Part shown: in pieces, positions 55,627 through 64,000 of the stretch
Layout of the letters: each line of letters starts with the position of its first letter
Position numbering within the stretch: the first letter of the stretch is position 1
DNA from: Tsukamurella ocularis
GTDB lineage: Bacteria > Actinomycetota > Actinomycetes > Mycobacteriales > Mycobacteriaceae
NCBI RefSeq assembly: GCF_024807615.1
Contig: NZ_JANUCJ010000003.1
Location: forward strand, 620,001 to 684,000
Length of the DNA: 64,000 bases
Direction of reading: 5' to 3'
The notes under the pieces: generated by a model
The model's input: the letters and a program-made list of their open reading frames with translations, nothing else
Databases searched by the model: none
Told to the model about the DNA's origin: nothing
Position numbers and translations under genes: made by a program

Positions 55627-56010
55627 TCATTGGGGTACGCGCCTTTCCGCAGCCCGAGACCGCCGAGCCGTCACCGCAACGTCGGCGAAAGACAGCGGGA
55701 TCGGGGCGGACGGCTTGTGCACCGTCACCTCGACGGCGTAGACCTTCTCGTCAGCGGCGATATCGTCGGCGATCTCCGCGGCGACGGTCTCGATGAGGTT
55801 GCGCGGCTCCCCCGCGACGATGTCGTGGGCGCGCTGCGCGAGCGCACCGTAGTCGACGGTGTCGTTCAGGTCGTCGGACGCCGCCGCGGGCCGCGAGTCG
55901 ACCCACAGCACGAGGTCGATCACGAACTCCTGCCCGTCGCGCCGCTCGTGCTCGAAGACGCCGTGATTGCCGCGCACCCGCAGGCCGGTGAGCTCGATCC
56001 GGTCCGCCAT
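55627..56010 (-). CDS. folB: Dihydroneopterin aldolase
   Basis: Converts dihydroneopterin to hydroxymethyl-dihydropterin. About 127 residues from ATG 56010 ([22 protein letters not shown]). The catalytic Tyr/His region is replaced by the actinobacterial [16 protein letters not shown]; catalytic Glu/Lys is in [10 protein letters not shown] with the conserved Lys. One base separates its start from the folP stop. The octameric tunnelling fold is expected. Confidence 0.94.
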   Translation of the reverse strand: MADRIELTGLRVRGNHGVFEHERRDGQEFVIDLVLWVDSRPAAASDDLNDTVDYGALAQRAHDIVAGEPRNLIETVAAEIADDIAADEKVYAVEVTVHKPSAPIPLSFADVAVTARRSRAAERRVPQ

Positions 56011-56011
56011 G

Positions 56012-56851
56012 TCAGGCACCACCTTTCATCCAGGCCTCGGTCACGGCGATGGCGTCCGCCGTCGACCGCACGTCGTGCACGCGCACGCCCCACACCCCTG
56101 CCTGCGCGGCGAGGGCGGAGACCGCGGCAGTGGCGACCTCACGGCCCGCGGGTTCGCGGCCGCCGAGCAGCTCGCCGAGAAAGCGCTTGCGGGAGGCGCC
56201 GACCACGATCCGGAAACCGGTGTCCTGCAACGCCGGCAGGCCGCGCAGCAGCTCCCAGTTGTGGACCGCGTTCTTGGCGAAGCCGAGACCGGGGTCCAGC
56301 ACGATCCGCTCGGGGGCGATGCCCGCGGCGATCGCGGCGTCGGCCTGGTGCAGCAGCTCGTCGCGGACCTCGGCGACGACGTCGTCGTACTCGGTGATCT
56401 CGTGATGGATGCCGGCCCACACCGGTCCCGGCGCGCCGGGCGAGGGCCGCCAGTGCATGAGGATCCACGGCGCGTCCGAGTCGGCGACGACGCGCGTCAT
56501 GTCAGGGTCGGCGCGGCCGCCGGAGACGTCGTTGACGATCGCGGCGCCCGCGGCGAGCGCGGCGGCGGCCACGGAGGCCCGCATGGTGTCGACGGAGACG
56601 GCGATGCCCTCCGCGGCGAGCGCGGCGATCACCGGCACCACGCGGTCGCGTTCCAGCTCGGCGGGCACCCGGTGCGCGCCGGGCCGGGTCGACTCCCCGC
56701 CCACATCGACAATGGCGGCACCGTCGGCCACAAGCTCCCGCGCCCGTGCGACGGCGGCGCCGGGCTCGAGGTAGCGGCCACCGTCGGAGAAGGAGTCGGC
56801 GGTGACGTTGACGACGCCCATGATGAGCGTGCGGCCGGGCTGCTCCGTCAC
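56012..56851 (-). CDS. folP: Dihydropteroate synthase
   Basis: Condenses p-aminobenzoate with the pterin pyrophosphate; target of sulfonamides. A 279-residue TIM barrel. Signatures: [18 protein letters not shown] and [11 protein letters not shown] (both DHPS motifs), then [10 protein letters not shown] and the SRKRFLG phosphate site. GTG 56851 overlaps the folE stop (GTGA). All residues bound by the pterin are present, so this is the functional FolP1 rather than the FolP2-type paralogue. Confidence 0.96.
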   Translation of the reverse strand: MTEQPGRTLIMGVVNVTADSFSDGGRYLEPGAAVARARELVADGAAIVDVGGESTRPGAHRVPAELERDRVVPVIAALAAEGIAVSVDTMRASVAAAALAAGAAIVNDVSGGRADPDMTRVVADSDAPWILMHWRPSPGAPGPVWAGIHHEITEYDDVVAEVRDELLHQADAAIAAGIAPERIVLDPGLGFAKNAVHNWELLRGLPALQDTGFRIVVGASRKRFLGELLGGREPAGREVATAAVSALAAQAGVWGVRVHDVRSTADAIAVTEAWMKGGA

Positions 56852-57444
56852 CGGCGCAGGATCAGTTCGAGCGCCTCGGCGCGCGAGGTCGCACTGTCCT
56901 TGAACGCGCCGCGCACCGCCGAGGTGGTGGTGCTCGCGCCGGGCTTACGGATGCCGCGCATCGCCATGCAGAGGTGCTCGGCCTCGATCACCACGATCAC
57001 GCCGCGGGGGTCGAGCTTGCGGACCAGCGCGTCGGCGATCTGCGCGGTGAGCCGCTCCTGCACCTGCGGCCGCTTGGCGTACAGGTCCACGAGGCGGGCC
57101 AGCTTGCTCAGACCTGTCACTCGACCGCTGGTGCCGGGCAGGTAGCCCACGTGCGCAACGCCGTGGAAGGAGACCAGGTGGTGCTCGCAGGTCGAGTACA
57201 TGGGGATGTCCTTGACCAGCACCAGCTCGTCGTGGTCCTCGCCGAAGGTGGTGTTGAGCACTTCGTCCGGGTCGGTGTGCAGCCCGCCGAACACCTCCTT
57301 GAAGGCCTTCGCGACCCGCTCCGGGGTCTTCTGCAGCCCCTCGCGGTCCGGGTCCTCGCCGACGGCGATCAGCAGCTCGCGGACCGCGGCGACGGCGCGC
57401 TCGTGATCGAACGGGGCCACAGCGGCCCCGATGTCCTTGCCCAT
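56848..57444 (-). CDS. folE: GTP cyclohydrolase I
   Basis: First folate-pathway enzyme, GTP to dihydroneopterin triphosphate. A 198-residue protein. Zinc ligands: Cys and His in [13 protein letters not shown] and Cys in [35 protein letters not shown] is the dimer helix. Its ATG shares a base with the ftsH stop (TGATG), as in mycobacteria, so ftsH and the fol genes are read from one mRNA. Confidence 0.96.
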   Translation of the reverse strand: MGKDIGAAVAPFDHERAVAAVRELLIAVGEDPDREGLQKTPERVAKAFKEVFGGLHTDPDEVLNTTFGEDHDELVLVKDIPMYSTCEHHLVSFHGVAHVGYLPGTSGRVTGLSKLARLVDLYAKRPQVQERLTAQIADALVRKLDPRGVIVVIEAEHLCMAMRGIRKPGASTTTSAVRGAFKDSATSRAEALELILRR

Positions 57445-59864
57445 CAGCTCTCGCTCGATCGGCCCGGGCCGGACTGCTCCCCGCCCTGCTGACCGGTCTC
57501 ACCGGGGGTCCGCCCCTCGGGCGTGTTGCCCTGCGGCGGCCATCCGGGCGCCGACCAGCCTGCGGGGGCGCCGTAGTCGGGGCGGCTGCCAGGCTGCGGC
57601 GGCTGCTGACCGTACTGACCGCCCTGCGGCTGTCCGTATCCTGGCGCCGGGTACTGCGGGCCGGGGTAGGCCTGCTGCCCGCCCCACTGGTAGCCGGGCT
57701 GGCCGTAGGCCGGCTGCGGCTGCCCCTGCTGGCCGTACCCCGACGGTGCGCCGGGCGAGGGCCAGGGCTGTCCGGCCGGCGCGGGCGCGCCCCACTGGCC
57801 GTTCTGCCCGGCGTGACCGTTCGGCGCCGACTGGGCGGCGGCGAGGGCCGCGGCCTTCTCCTGTTCCGCCTTGCGGCGCTCGGCCTCCTCGTCGACGGGC
57901 GGCCACGGCTCACCCTTCTCGATCGCGATCTCCTTGGGAGTCTTGATCGGGGGCTTGGTCGACGGGATGCGGCCCCCGAAGTCGTCGAACTGCGTGATCA
58001 CGGGCCGCTTCTCGACGGACTCGAAGATCCGCTCGAGATCCTTGCGGACCAGCGTCTCCTTCTCCAGCAGCTCGCTGGCGAGCACGTCGAGGACGTCGCG
58101 GTACTCGGTGAGGATCGCCCAGGCCTCGGTGTGCGCGGCCTCGATCAGGGAGCGCACCTCCTCGTCGATCTGTGCGGCCACGGCGTCGGAATACTGCGCG
58201 CCGCTACCGAATCCACGGCCCATGAACGGGTCGCCCTCGTCCTGTCCGTACTTCACAGCGCCCAGGCGGGCGCTCATGCCGTACTCGGTCACCATCGCGC
58301 GGGCGATCTTGGTGGCCTGGTCGATGTCGCTCGACGCGCCGGTGGTGGGCTCGGCGAAGACCAGCTCCTCCGCCGCGCGGCCGCCCATGGCGAAGATCAG
58401 CCGGCCGATCATCTCGTTGCGGGTGTACATGCCCTTGTCGTTCTCGGGCACGGCCAGCGCGTGGCCGCCGGTGCGCCCGCGGGCGAGGATGGTGACCTTG
58501 TACACCGGGTCCAGGCTCTTCGTGGCCCACGCGGCCAGGGTGTGGCCGCCCTCGTGGTACGCGGTGACCTTCTTCTCGTGCTCGCTGATGATGCGGTTCT
58601 TGCGGCGCGGACCGCCCACCACGCGGTCGACCGCCTCCTCGAGCGTGGGCGCCGTGATGACGGAACCGTTCTCGCGGGCCGTGAGCAGCGCCGCCTCGTT
58701 GACCACGTTCGCCAGGTCGGCGCCGGACATACCGGGGGTGCGCTTGGCCAGGCCGTCGAGGTCGGCGTCGGGGGCCAGCGGCTTGCCCTGGGCGTGCACG
58801 CGGAGGATCGCCTTGCGGCCCGCGATATCCGGGTTCGTCACGGGGATCTGCCGGTCGAAGCGACCGGGGCGCAGCAGCGCCGGGTCCAGGATGTCGGGCC
58901 GGTTGGTGGCCGCGATGAGGATGATGCCCTGGCGGTCGCCGAAGCCGTCCATCTCGACGAGCAGCTGGTTGAGGGTCTGCTCGCGCTCGTCGTGGCCACC
59001 GCCCATGCCGGCGCCGCGCTGACGGCCGACGGCGTCGATCTCGTCGACGAAGATGATGCAGGGACTGTTCTCCTTGGCCTGCTCGAACAGGTCGCGCACA
59101 CGGGAGGCGCCGACACCGACGAACATCTCGACGAAGTCCGAACCGGAGATCGTGAAGAAGGGCACGCCGGCCTCACCCGCGACGGCGCGCGCGAGCAGCG
59201 TCTTACCGGTGCCGGGCGGGCCGTAGAGCAGCACGCCCTTCGGGATCTTCGCTCCCAGGGCCTGGTATCGGGCCGGATTCTGCAGGAAGTCCTTGATCTC
59301 GTACAGCTCCTCGACCGCCTCGTCCGCGCCGGCGACGTCGGCGAAAGTGGTCTTGGGCATGTCCTTCGTGAGCTGCTTGGCCTTGCTCTTGCCGAAGCCC
59401 ATGACGCCGCCTCGGCCGCCGCCCTGCATCCGGTTCATGAGGAAGAAGAACAGGCCGACCAGCAGCAGGATCGGGAGCAGCGTGAACAGCAGCATCGAGA
59501 TCCACGGCGATTCCTGCGTCACGTTCGTGGTGTACGTGACGGGCTTGCCCTCGGGGTTCCGCGCGTCCTGCACGAGGCCGAGGATGTCGCGGGAGGTGCC
59601 CGCGGGGTACTTCGCGAAGACCTTCGTCGAGCCGTCCGTGCCGTTCTCGCCGTCGACGGCTTTCGCCAGCGTCACGCGCAGCGTCTGCTCGCGGTCGTCG
59701 ATCTGGACGTCAGTGACGTTCTTCGCCTCGAGCTGCTGCACGACCAGCGAGGTGGACGCGGGCTTGTAGTCACGGTTGCTGCCGCCGACCATGGTGAACG
59801 CCCAGACCAGCAGGACGAACCCGGCGATGATCGCCAGCGTGCGGATGAGTGATTTCCGTTTCAT
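57444..59864 (-). CDS. ftsH: ATP-dependent zinc metalloprotease FtsH
   Basis: An 806-residue membrane AAA protease for quality control. Two transmembrane helices (residues 10-28 and 121-144) flank an extracytoplasmic domain. AAA motifs: Walker A GPPGTGKT (215-222), Walker [25 protein letters not shown]; zinc site HEGGH near residue 436. The last 120 residues are a Gly/Gln/Pro/Tyr-rich disordered tail, longer than in most bacteria; a similar composition recurs at the N-terminus of the neighbouring DUF2628 protein. Start ATG 59864. Confidence 0.97.
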   Translation of the reverse strand: MKRKSLIRTLAIIAGFVLLVWAFTMVGGSNRDYKPASTSLVVQQLEAKNVTDVQIDDREQTLRVTLAKAVDGENGTDGSTKVFAKYPAGTSRDILGLVQDARNPEGKPVTYTTNVTQESPWISMLLFTLLPILLLVGLFFFLMNRMQGGGRGGVMGFGKSKAKQLTKDMPKTTFADVAGADEAVEELYEIKDFLQNPARYQALGAKIPKGVLLYGPPGTGKTLLARAVAGEAGVPFFTISGSDFVEMFVGVGASRVRDLFEQAKENSPCIIFVDEIDAVGRQRGAGMGGGHDEREQTLNQLLVEMDGFGDRQGIILIAATNRPDILDPALLRPGRFDRQIPVTNPDIAGRKAILRVHAQGKPLAPDADLDGLAKRTPGMSGADLANVVNEAALLTARENGSVITAPTLEEAVDRVVGGPRRKNRIISEHEKKVTAYHEGGHTLAAWATKSLDPVYKVTILARGRTGGHALAVPENDKGMYTRNEMIGRLIFAMGGRAAEELVFAEPTTGASSDIDQATKIARAMVTEYGMSARLGAVKYGQDEGDPFMGRGFGSGAQYSDAVAAQIDEEVRSLIEAAHTEAWAILTEYRDVLDVLASELLEKETLVRKDLERIFESVEKRPVITQFDDFGGRIPSTKPPIKTPKEIAIEKGEPWPPVDEEAERRKAEQEKAAALAAAQSAPNGHAGQNGQWGAPAPAGQPWPSPGAPSGYGQQGQPQPAYGQPGYQWGGQQAYPGPQYPAPGYGQPQGGQYGQQPPQPGSRPDYGAPAGWSAPGWPPQGNTPEGRTPGETGQQGGEQSGPGRSSES

Positions 59865-60023
59865 ATGGCTTCGCCTCGCGGCTCGTCAGTCCTTCTTCTT
59901 CCGGCGCGCGGCGGGCCGCGCTGGGTCGACTTCCCAGGTTACCGTGCAGCGCCGGGACCGGGCCGGTCGCGTGGGTGCGCCCTGAGCGAACAACATCCCT
60001 TTCGCGCACATTATGCTGCCGCA

Positions 60024-60539
60024 ATGACCGAGAACAGTGTCCCGCCGCAGTACCCCATCGACCCGCAGAACCCCTACGGCCAGCAGTACCCGCAGCAGCC
60101 GTTCGGCCAGCAGCAGCCGCACCCGGGGCCGGCGGTCGACGTGCCGGAGCGGTGGCGTAGCCGGTTCGACTTCTACTCCCGCTACGGGCAGCCCGCATCC
60201 TCCCCCGAGGCGACGGCCGCCTTCAAACAGCTGTCCTTCGGCCAACGCTTCCGCCTGGGCTTCAACGGGCCTGCGTTCTTCTTCGGACCGATCTACTACG
60301 CGATCAAGGGACCGTGGCGGAAGGGCCTGAGCCTGTTCGGCATCGCGGTGGCGATCACCATCGTGATCTCGATGATCGAGATCCTGTTGAACTTCACGTT
60401 TCCCGGCGCTTCGTACAGCGTGGTGATCGGCCTGCTCTACTCGACCACGGCCAACTGGTCGTACTTCCTACACGCCGCCCGCGGCAGCACCAGCTGGAAC
60501 CCCTTCGAGGGCACTCCCCTCCTGCGCAAGCGGTCCTGA
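60024..60539 (+). CDS. DUF2628 domain-containing membrane protein
   Basis: A 171-residue protein: Pro/Gln/Tyr-rich N-terminus (PYGQQYPQQPFGQQQ, residues about 17-32), then the DUF2628 core (RSRFDFYSRYGQP, FGQRFRLGFNGPAFFFGPIYY) with two to three transmembrane helices (about residues 82-97, 102-125, 130-150). It is divergent from ftsH. The role is unknown; membrane placement and proximity to ftsH are the only hints. Confidence 0.85.
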   Translation: MTENSVPPQYPIDPQNPYGQQYPQQPFGQQQPHPGPAVDVPERWRSRFDFYSRYGQPASSPEATAAFKQLSFGQRFRLGFNGPAFFFGPIYYAIKGPWRKGLSLFGIAVAITIVISMIEILLNFTFPGASYSVVIGLLYSTTANWSYFLHAARGSTSWNPFEGTPLLRKRS

Positions 60540-60555
60540 GTCGAGGCAGCTACAC

Positions 60556-60573
60556 CTTTCTGGGCGCAGAAAG
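60556..60573. terminator. Hairpin between convergent DUF2628 and amidase genes
   Basis: CTTTCTG (60556-60562) and CAGAAAG (60567-60573) form a perfect 7-bp stem with a GGCG loop, centred in the 46-bp gap. Bidirectional terminator by position; no long T-run. Confidence 0.5.
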
Positions 60574-60585
60574 ACGACGCGGACC

Positions 60586-61899
60586 TCAGACCTCGATCTT
60601 CGCGGCCAAGGCGAGCAGGTCTGCCTCGCCGCCGGGGCGCGCCACGAGCTGCACGCCCTCGCCGAGGAAGGGCACCGTCATCGCCGGCCAGCCGACGAGG
60701 TTCCACAGCGGCGGGTACGGCGCATAGGCGAGGCTCGGGATCGCGCTGGCGGCCCAGGGCAGCTCGGCGTACCGGCGCGCGGGCGCAGGCCGGCGGGCCA
60801 GGGCGGGCGTCACCAGCACGTCGACGCCCTCGGCCGCGAAGAACCGCTCCAGCGAACTCTCGAGCCGGGCGGCATCGGCCGGCCGGACGAGGCCGCGGCG
60901 CGCGACGGCCCGGCCGAGGGCGGCGTGCCGGCGCGTACGGGCCTGCAGGAGCAACGGGTTCGCGCCGCGGGCGACGATGTCGTCGGCGTCGGTCGCGGCG
61001 GCGGCCGCCCACCGGGCGAGCAGGGGCAGGGGCGACGCGGGGTACGGCACCTTCACGTCACGGACTGCGTGGCCGCGCTCGGCGAGCCGGTCGGCGGCGC
61101 CCTGCACCGCCCGCGTGATCGCGCGCGAGGTGATCGTGAACGCCGTCGGGCGGTTCAGGCCGAGGCCCACACGCAGGCCGGCACCGTCGCCGACGGTCGC
61201 GAGCTCGGGGCGCCCGGCGAGCACGGAGAGGCCCAGCGCCGCGTCCTCGACGGTGCGCGTCATCGGCCCGTTCTCGGACATGCCGAACCAGTTCGTGGGC
61301 CCGAGCTGCGCGGGCACGACGCCGCGGCCGGGCTTGATCGCGACGATGCCGGTGCACGCGGCGGGGCCGCGCAGCGAGCCGAGACCGTCGTTGCCGTGGG
61401 CGAGCGCGACGTGGCCCGCGGCCACGACGGCGGCGCTGCCGCCGGAGCTGCCGCCCGCGGTGCGGCCGGGCCGGTGCGGGTTGCCGACGACCTCGCGGGC
61501 GTCGTCCGTCATGGCCCACAGGCAGAGCTCGGGAACCCGGGTCAGGCCCACCACGACGGCGCCGGCGGCGCGCAGCCGCTTCACCACGGGGTGGTCGGTC
61601 TGCTCGACGGGCAGGCCCGCACCGCAGGCCTCGGAGACACCGTCGAGCATCCGGTGACCGGAGACGGCGACGTTGTCCTTGATCGCGATGGGTACGCCCG
61701 CGAGCGGCAGCGAGTACCGGTCGGACCGCGCGTCGACTGCGGCGGCCTCGGCGAGCGCCTGCTCGGGGCGCAGCACGCGCCAGCCGTGCACGGCGGAATC
61801 GTCACCGATGCGGGCCAGCGCCTGGCGGGTGGCGTCGACGGCGGTGAGCCGGCCCGATCGCACCCGCTCCGCGGTGGCCGCAGCGGTGAGCAGAGTCAT
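60586..61899 (-). CDS. Amidase (amidase signature family)
   Basis: A 437-residue amidase. The catalytic Lys is in [10 protein letters not shown] (near residue 74) and the Gly/Ser-rich signature with cis-Ser and nucleophile Ser is [18 protein letters not shown] (near 146-163). C-terminal regions are of family length. ATG 61899 overlaps the hpt stop (ATGA), so it is coupled to purine salvage and tilS. Substrate unknown; the Asp-tRNA transamidation role of GatA is unlikely because gatB/gatC are absent here. Confidence 0.92.
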   Translation of the reverse strand: MTLLTAAATAERVRSGRLTAVDATRQALARIGDDSAVHGWRVLRPEQALAEAAAVDARSDRYSLPLAGVPIAIKDNVAVSGHRMLDGVSEACGAGLPVEQTDHPVVKRLRAAGAVVVGLTRVPELCLWAMTDDAREVVGNPHRPGRTAGGSSGGSAAVVAAGHVALAHGNDGLGSLRGPAACTGIVAIKPGRGVVPAQLGPTNWFGMSENGPMTRTVEDAALGLSVLAGRPELATVGDGAGLRVGLGLNRPTAFTITSRAITRAVQGAADRLAERGHAVRDVKVPYPASPLPLLARWAAAAATDADDIVARGANPLLLQARTRRHAALGRAVARRGLVRPADAARLESSLERFFAAEGVDVLVTPALARRPAPARRYAELPWAASAIPSLAYAPYPPLWNLVGWPAMTVPFLGEGVQLVARPGGEADLLALAAKIEV

Positions 61900-62462
61900 T
61901 CGCTGTAGACCTTGGGCTCCAGCACGCCGATGTAGGGCATATCGCGGTAGCGCTCGGCGTAGTCCAGGCCGTAGCCCACGACGAACTCGTTGGGGATGTC
62001 GAAGCCGACCCACTTCACGTCGACCTCCACGCGCACCGCGTCGGGCTTGCGCAGCAGGGTGACGACCTCGAGCGAGTTGGGCTGGCGGGTCGCGAGGTTG
62101 CGCAGCAGCCAGCTCAGGGTGAGGCCGGAGTCGATGATGTCTTCGACGATGAGCACGTCGCGGCCGGCGATGTCGCGGTCGAGGTCCTTGAGGATCCGCA
62201 CCACGCCGGAGCTCGACGTCGACGAGCCGTAGCTGGACACCGCCATGAACTCGAGCTGGGTGGGCACGGGCAGCGCCCTGGCCAGGTCGGTCACGAACAT
62301 GACCGCGCCCTTGAGCACGGTGATCAGCAGAAGATCGGTCTCCCGATCGCCGTACTCCTCCGCGATCTGCGCCGCGAGCTCCGCGGTCCGCTGCTTGATC
62401 TGCTCCTCGGAGAGGACCACCGAGGCGATGTCTCCCGCGTACAACTCACCAGTGCCGTTCAC
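61896..62462 (-). CDS. hpt: Hypoxanthine phosphoribosyltransferase
   Basis: Salvages hypoxanthine and guanine with PRPP. About 188 residues from GTG 62462, which overlaps the tilS stop (GTGA). PRPP loop: [18 protein letters not shown] (near residues 107-124), flexible-loop region [14 protein letters not shown], and the C-terminal [24 protein letters not shown] purine-site motif with the metal-binding Asp. Same order (tilS-hpt) as in M. tuberculosis. Confidence 0.96.
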   Translation of the reverse strand: MNGTGELYAGDIASVVLSEEQIKQRTAELAAQIAEEYGDRETDLLLITVLKGAVMFVTDLARALPVPTQLEFMAVSSYGSSTSSSGVVRILKDLDRDIAGRDVLIVEDIIDSGLTLSWLLRNLATRQPNSLEVVTLLRKPDAVRVEVDVKWVGFDIPNEFVVGYGLDYAERYRDMPYIGVLEPKVYSE

Positions 62463-63397
62463 CACGCCCTCAGAATGCCACCTGCCCGCTGCACCTGCAG
62501 CCGCCGCCCCGCACTTCCGCCCGGGATCGCCGTCGGGCCCTGCCCGCGCCAGTCGGTGACGAGGGCGTCGACGGCCGCGAGGTGGGCTCCCGTGAGCGCC
62601 CGTGCACCGCATCCAGCGAGCCAGGTCCGCAGCGCCCGGACCCTCAGGGCTGCAGGCAGTCCCGCGATGTCGGCCACCACCAGCTCGGGGCCCGACGGTG
62701 CCGGCGCCAGCGCGTCGAGCGCATCGTTGTCTGCGCGCAGCGAGGCGGCGGTGCGCGCGAGGGAGTCGGCCACTCCCCCGCCGAGCACGTCCTCAAGGAG
62801 CGGCAGCACCTCGGTCCGTACCCGCACGCGCGTGTACCTCGGGTCGAGGTTGTGCGGGTCCTCCCACGGGGTGAGCCCGAGCTCCCTGCACGCGGCCCGG
62901 GTGTCGGCGCGGCGCACGCCGAGCAGCGGACGGCCGTACGGGGCAGACCAGGCCGCCATCCCGGCGAGCGAGCGCGCCCCGCTGCCCCGGCCGAGGCCGA
63001 GCAGCACCGTCTCCGCCTGATCGTCGAGGGTGTGCCCGAGCAGCACCGGGGCACCGTCGCGGGCGCTATCGAGCGCCGCGTACCGGGCGGCGCGGGCGGC
63101 GGCCTCGGGCCCGCCCGCACCGTCGACCACGACGGGCAGGACATCGACCCGGCGCGCCCCGAGGTCGCGGGCTGTCGCCGCGGCGGTCGCGGCCACGGCA
63201 GCGGAGCCCTCCTGCAGTCCGTGGTCGACGACGAGCGCGGCGACCTCGAGGCCCTCCGCGAGCGCGCCGGTGAGCAGGGCGAGGGAATCGGCGCCGCCCG
63301 AGAGGGCCACGGCCACCGTCGGGCCCGATCCGTGGGCGGCGTGCCAGGCCCGGACCGCGTGCCGCACGCGCAGCGCCGCAGTCCCCGGGCGGCTCAC
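62459..63397 (-). CDS. tilS: tRNA(Ile)-lysidine synthase
   Basis: Modifies C34 of the CAU tRNA-Ile to lysidine, essential for AUA decoding. The PP-loop ATPase motif is [11 protein letters not shown] (near residue 32), followed by [12 protein letters not shown] and [13 protein letters not shown]. About 312 residues with GTG 63397, whose GTGA overlaps the protease stop; ATG 63415 is an alternative adding six residues. The C-terminal TilS domain is short, as in other actinobacteria. Confidence 0.93.
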   Translation of the reverse strand: MSRPGTAALRVRHAVRAWHAAHGSGPTVAVALSGGADSLALLTGALAEGLEVAALVVDHGLQEGSAAVAATAAATARDLGARRVDVLPVVVDGAGGPEAAARAARYAALDSARDGAPVLLGHTLDDQAETVLLGLGRGSGARSLAGMAAWSAPYGRPLLGVRRADTRAACRELGLTPWEDPHNLDPRYTRVRVRTEVLPLLEDVLGGGVADSLARTAASLRADNDALDALAPAPSGPELVVADIAGLPAALRVRALRTWLAGCGARALTGAHLAAVDALVTDWRGQGPTAIPGGSAGRRLQVQRAGGILRAW

Positions 63398-64000
63398 AGG
63401 ACCCGGGCGATCCATCGCTGCGGCTCGTCGAGTTCCTCGGGCAGCGGCAGCGTCTCGGGGCCAGCCCACACGCGGTTGAACCGCTCCATGCCCACCTCTG
63501 CCACCACGGCGTCGACGAACGTCTTGCCGCGCACGTACTGCGCGATCTTCGCGTCCATGCCCATCAAGGCCCGCAGGAGCCGCTGGAACGGGTTCGACGG
63601 TGCCGCGCGCCGCCGGTCGAAGGCGGCGCGGATGGTCGCGACGGTAGGGATCACGCCGGGCCCGGCGGCGTCCATGACGTGGTCGGCGTGGCCCTCGAGG
63701 AGGGTGCCGAGCATGAGCAGCCGCTCGACTGCGGCGAACTGCTCTGGCGGGGCAGCGACCTCGAGCACGCCGATGATGCCGTCGTGCCGCGCGTCGCCGG
63801 ACAAGGCCCGCCGAACGCGGGCCAGGAGGTCACCGAGGGAGCCGGCGCCGGCGGTCCCGGCGAGCGCGGCGACGTTCTCCCGCATGTACTCCCGCAGCCA
63901 CGGATTGGCGGCGAACTGCACGCGGTGGGTCACCTCGTGCAGGCACACCCACATGCGAAAGTCCTCGGGCCGCAGCCGCAGCGCCCGCTCGACGGCGAGC
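63394..64000 (-). CDS. Zinc-dependent metalloprotease (Rv3626c/DUF2342-like), 5' end outside window
   Basis: The frame is open to the window edge; only the last 202 residues are visible. The zinc motif is HEVTH in MWVCLHEVTHRVQF (63924-63938), and a downstream Glu-rich helix (LMLGTLLEGHADHVMDAAG) supplies the third ligand as in the DUF2342 family. The final GWE-like region (FNRVWAGPETLPLPEELDEP) is conserved. In M. tuberculosis Rv3626c precedes tilS in the same way. Its stop overlaps the tilS start. Confidence 0.9.
   Translation of the reverse strand, partial: LAVERALRLRPEDFRMWVCLHEVTHRVQFAANPWLREYMRENVAALAGTAGAGSLGDLLARVRRALSGDARHDGIIGVLEVAAPPEQFAAVERLLMLGTLLEGHADHVMDAAGPGVIPTVATIRAAFDRRRAAPSNPFQRLLRALMGMDAKIAQYVRGKTFVDAVVAEVGMERFNRVWAGPETLPLPEELDEPQRWIARVL

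Overview
The window is a high-GC actinobacterial chromosome segment. The gene set points to the order Mycobacteriales: mycothiol synthesis (mshA), the xenogeneic silencer Lsr2, CarD, LpqE, the heme-degrading enzyme MhuD and ClpC1. From about 19 kb rightwards the gene order follows the Mycobacterium tuberculosis Rv3579c-Rv3626c segment (rlmB, cysS, ispF, ispD, carD / lpqE, radA, disA / membrane protein, canB / mutY / hydrolase / mhuD / clpC1, lsr2, lysS, coaX, panD, panC, DUF2520, DUF6779, DUF3180, folK, folB, folP, folE, ftsH / hpt, tilS, zinc protease). It lacks PE/PPE genes and carries many accessory insertions, so a Tsukamurella- or Gordonia-like genus is more likely than Mycobacterium; the genus is an inference.

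Layout. 1-7.7 kb: accessory genes (MerR tail, aldo/keto reductase, three MFS exporters, TetR) plus nagB with a DasR-like palindrome in front. 7.6-10.3 kb: hydrolase, mshA and a YbjN protein. 10.5-14.5 kb: pirin, a secreted LVIVD protein coupled to a membrane-anchored DUF305 protein, and a PadR regulator. 14.5-18.4 kb: a SnoaL-fold protein, then a zinc-type ABC transporter behind a Zur-like box, translationally coupled to a lone pxpA. 19-22.4 kb: cysS-rlmB-tetR with rarD inserted before ispF. 22.6-30.1 kb: isoprenoid, CarD, DNA repair, c-di-AMP and carbonic anhydrase genes. 30.1-36 kb: accessory redox enzymes (MpaB family, SDRs, DsbA family) with two TetR switches whose operators are visible and a third TetR gene whose target is not obvious. 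36-37.8 kb: nei2, a hydrolase and mhuD. 37.9-44.3 kb: an Lrp-controlled amidohydrolase/MHS-transporter pair, a flavin reductase and a potassium channel. 44.3-64 kb: a long minus-strand housekeeping run for proteolysis, nucleoid control, aminoacylation, pantothenate and folate synthesis, FtsH, purine salvage and tRNA lysidine synthesis, mostly with ATGA, GTGA or TGATG overlaps.

Items that deserve a second look: (1) a 14-codon, apparently leaderless Cys-rich reading frame (50004-50048) before a rhodanese-like gene, matching the polycysteine attenuators of mycobacteria; (2) a perfect 16-bp inverted repeat buried in the ispD coding sequence just after carD, built from codons that look rare here; (3) an apparent CTG start for ispD; (4) a nonamer, GCACCGTCG, that I count about 52 times on both strands of 64 kb; (5) a class I lysyl-tRNA synthetase where mycobacteria have a class II enzyme. 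I found no rRNA, tRNA, CRISPR array, transposase or prophage gene.
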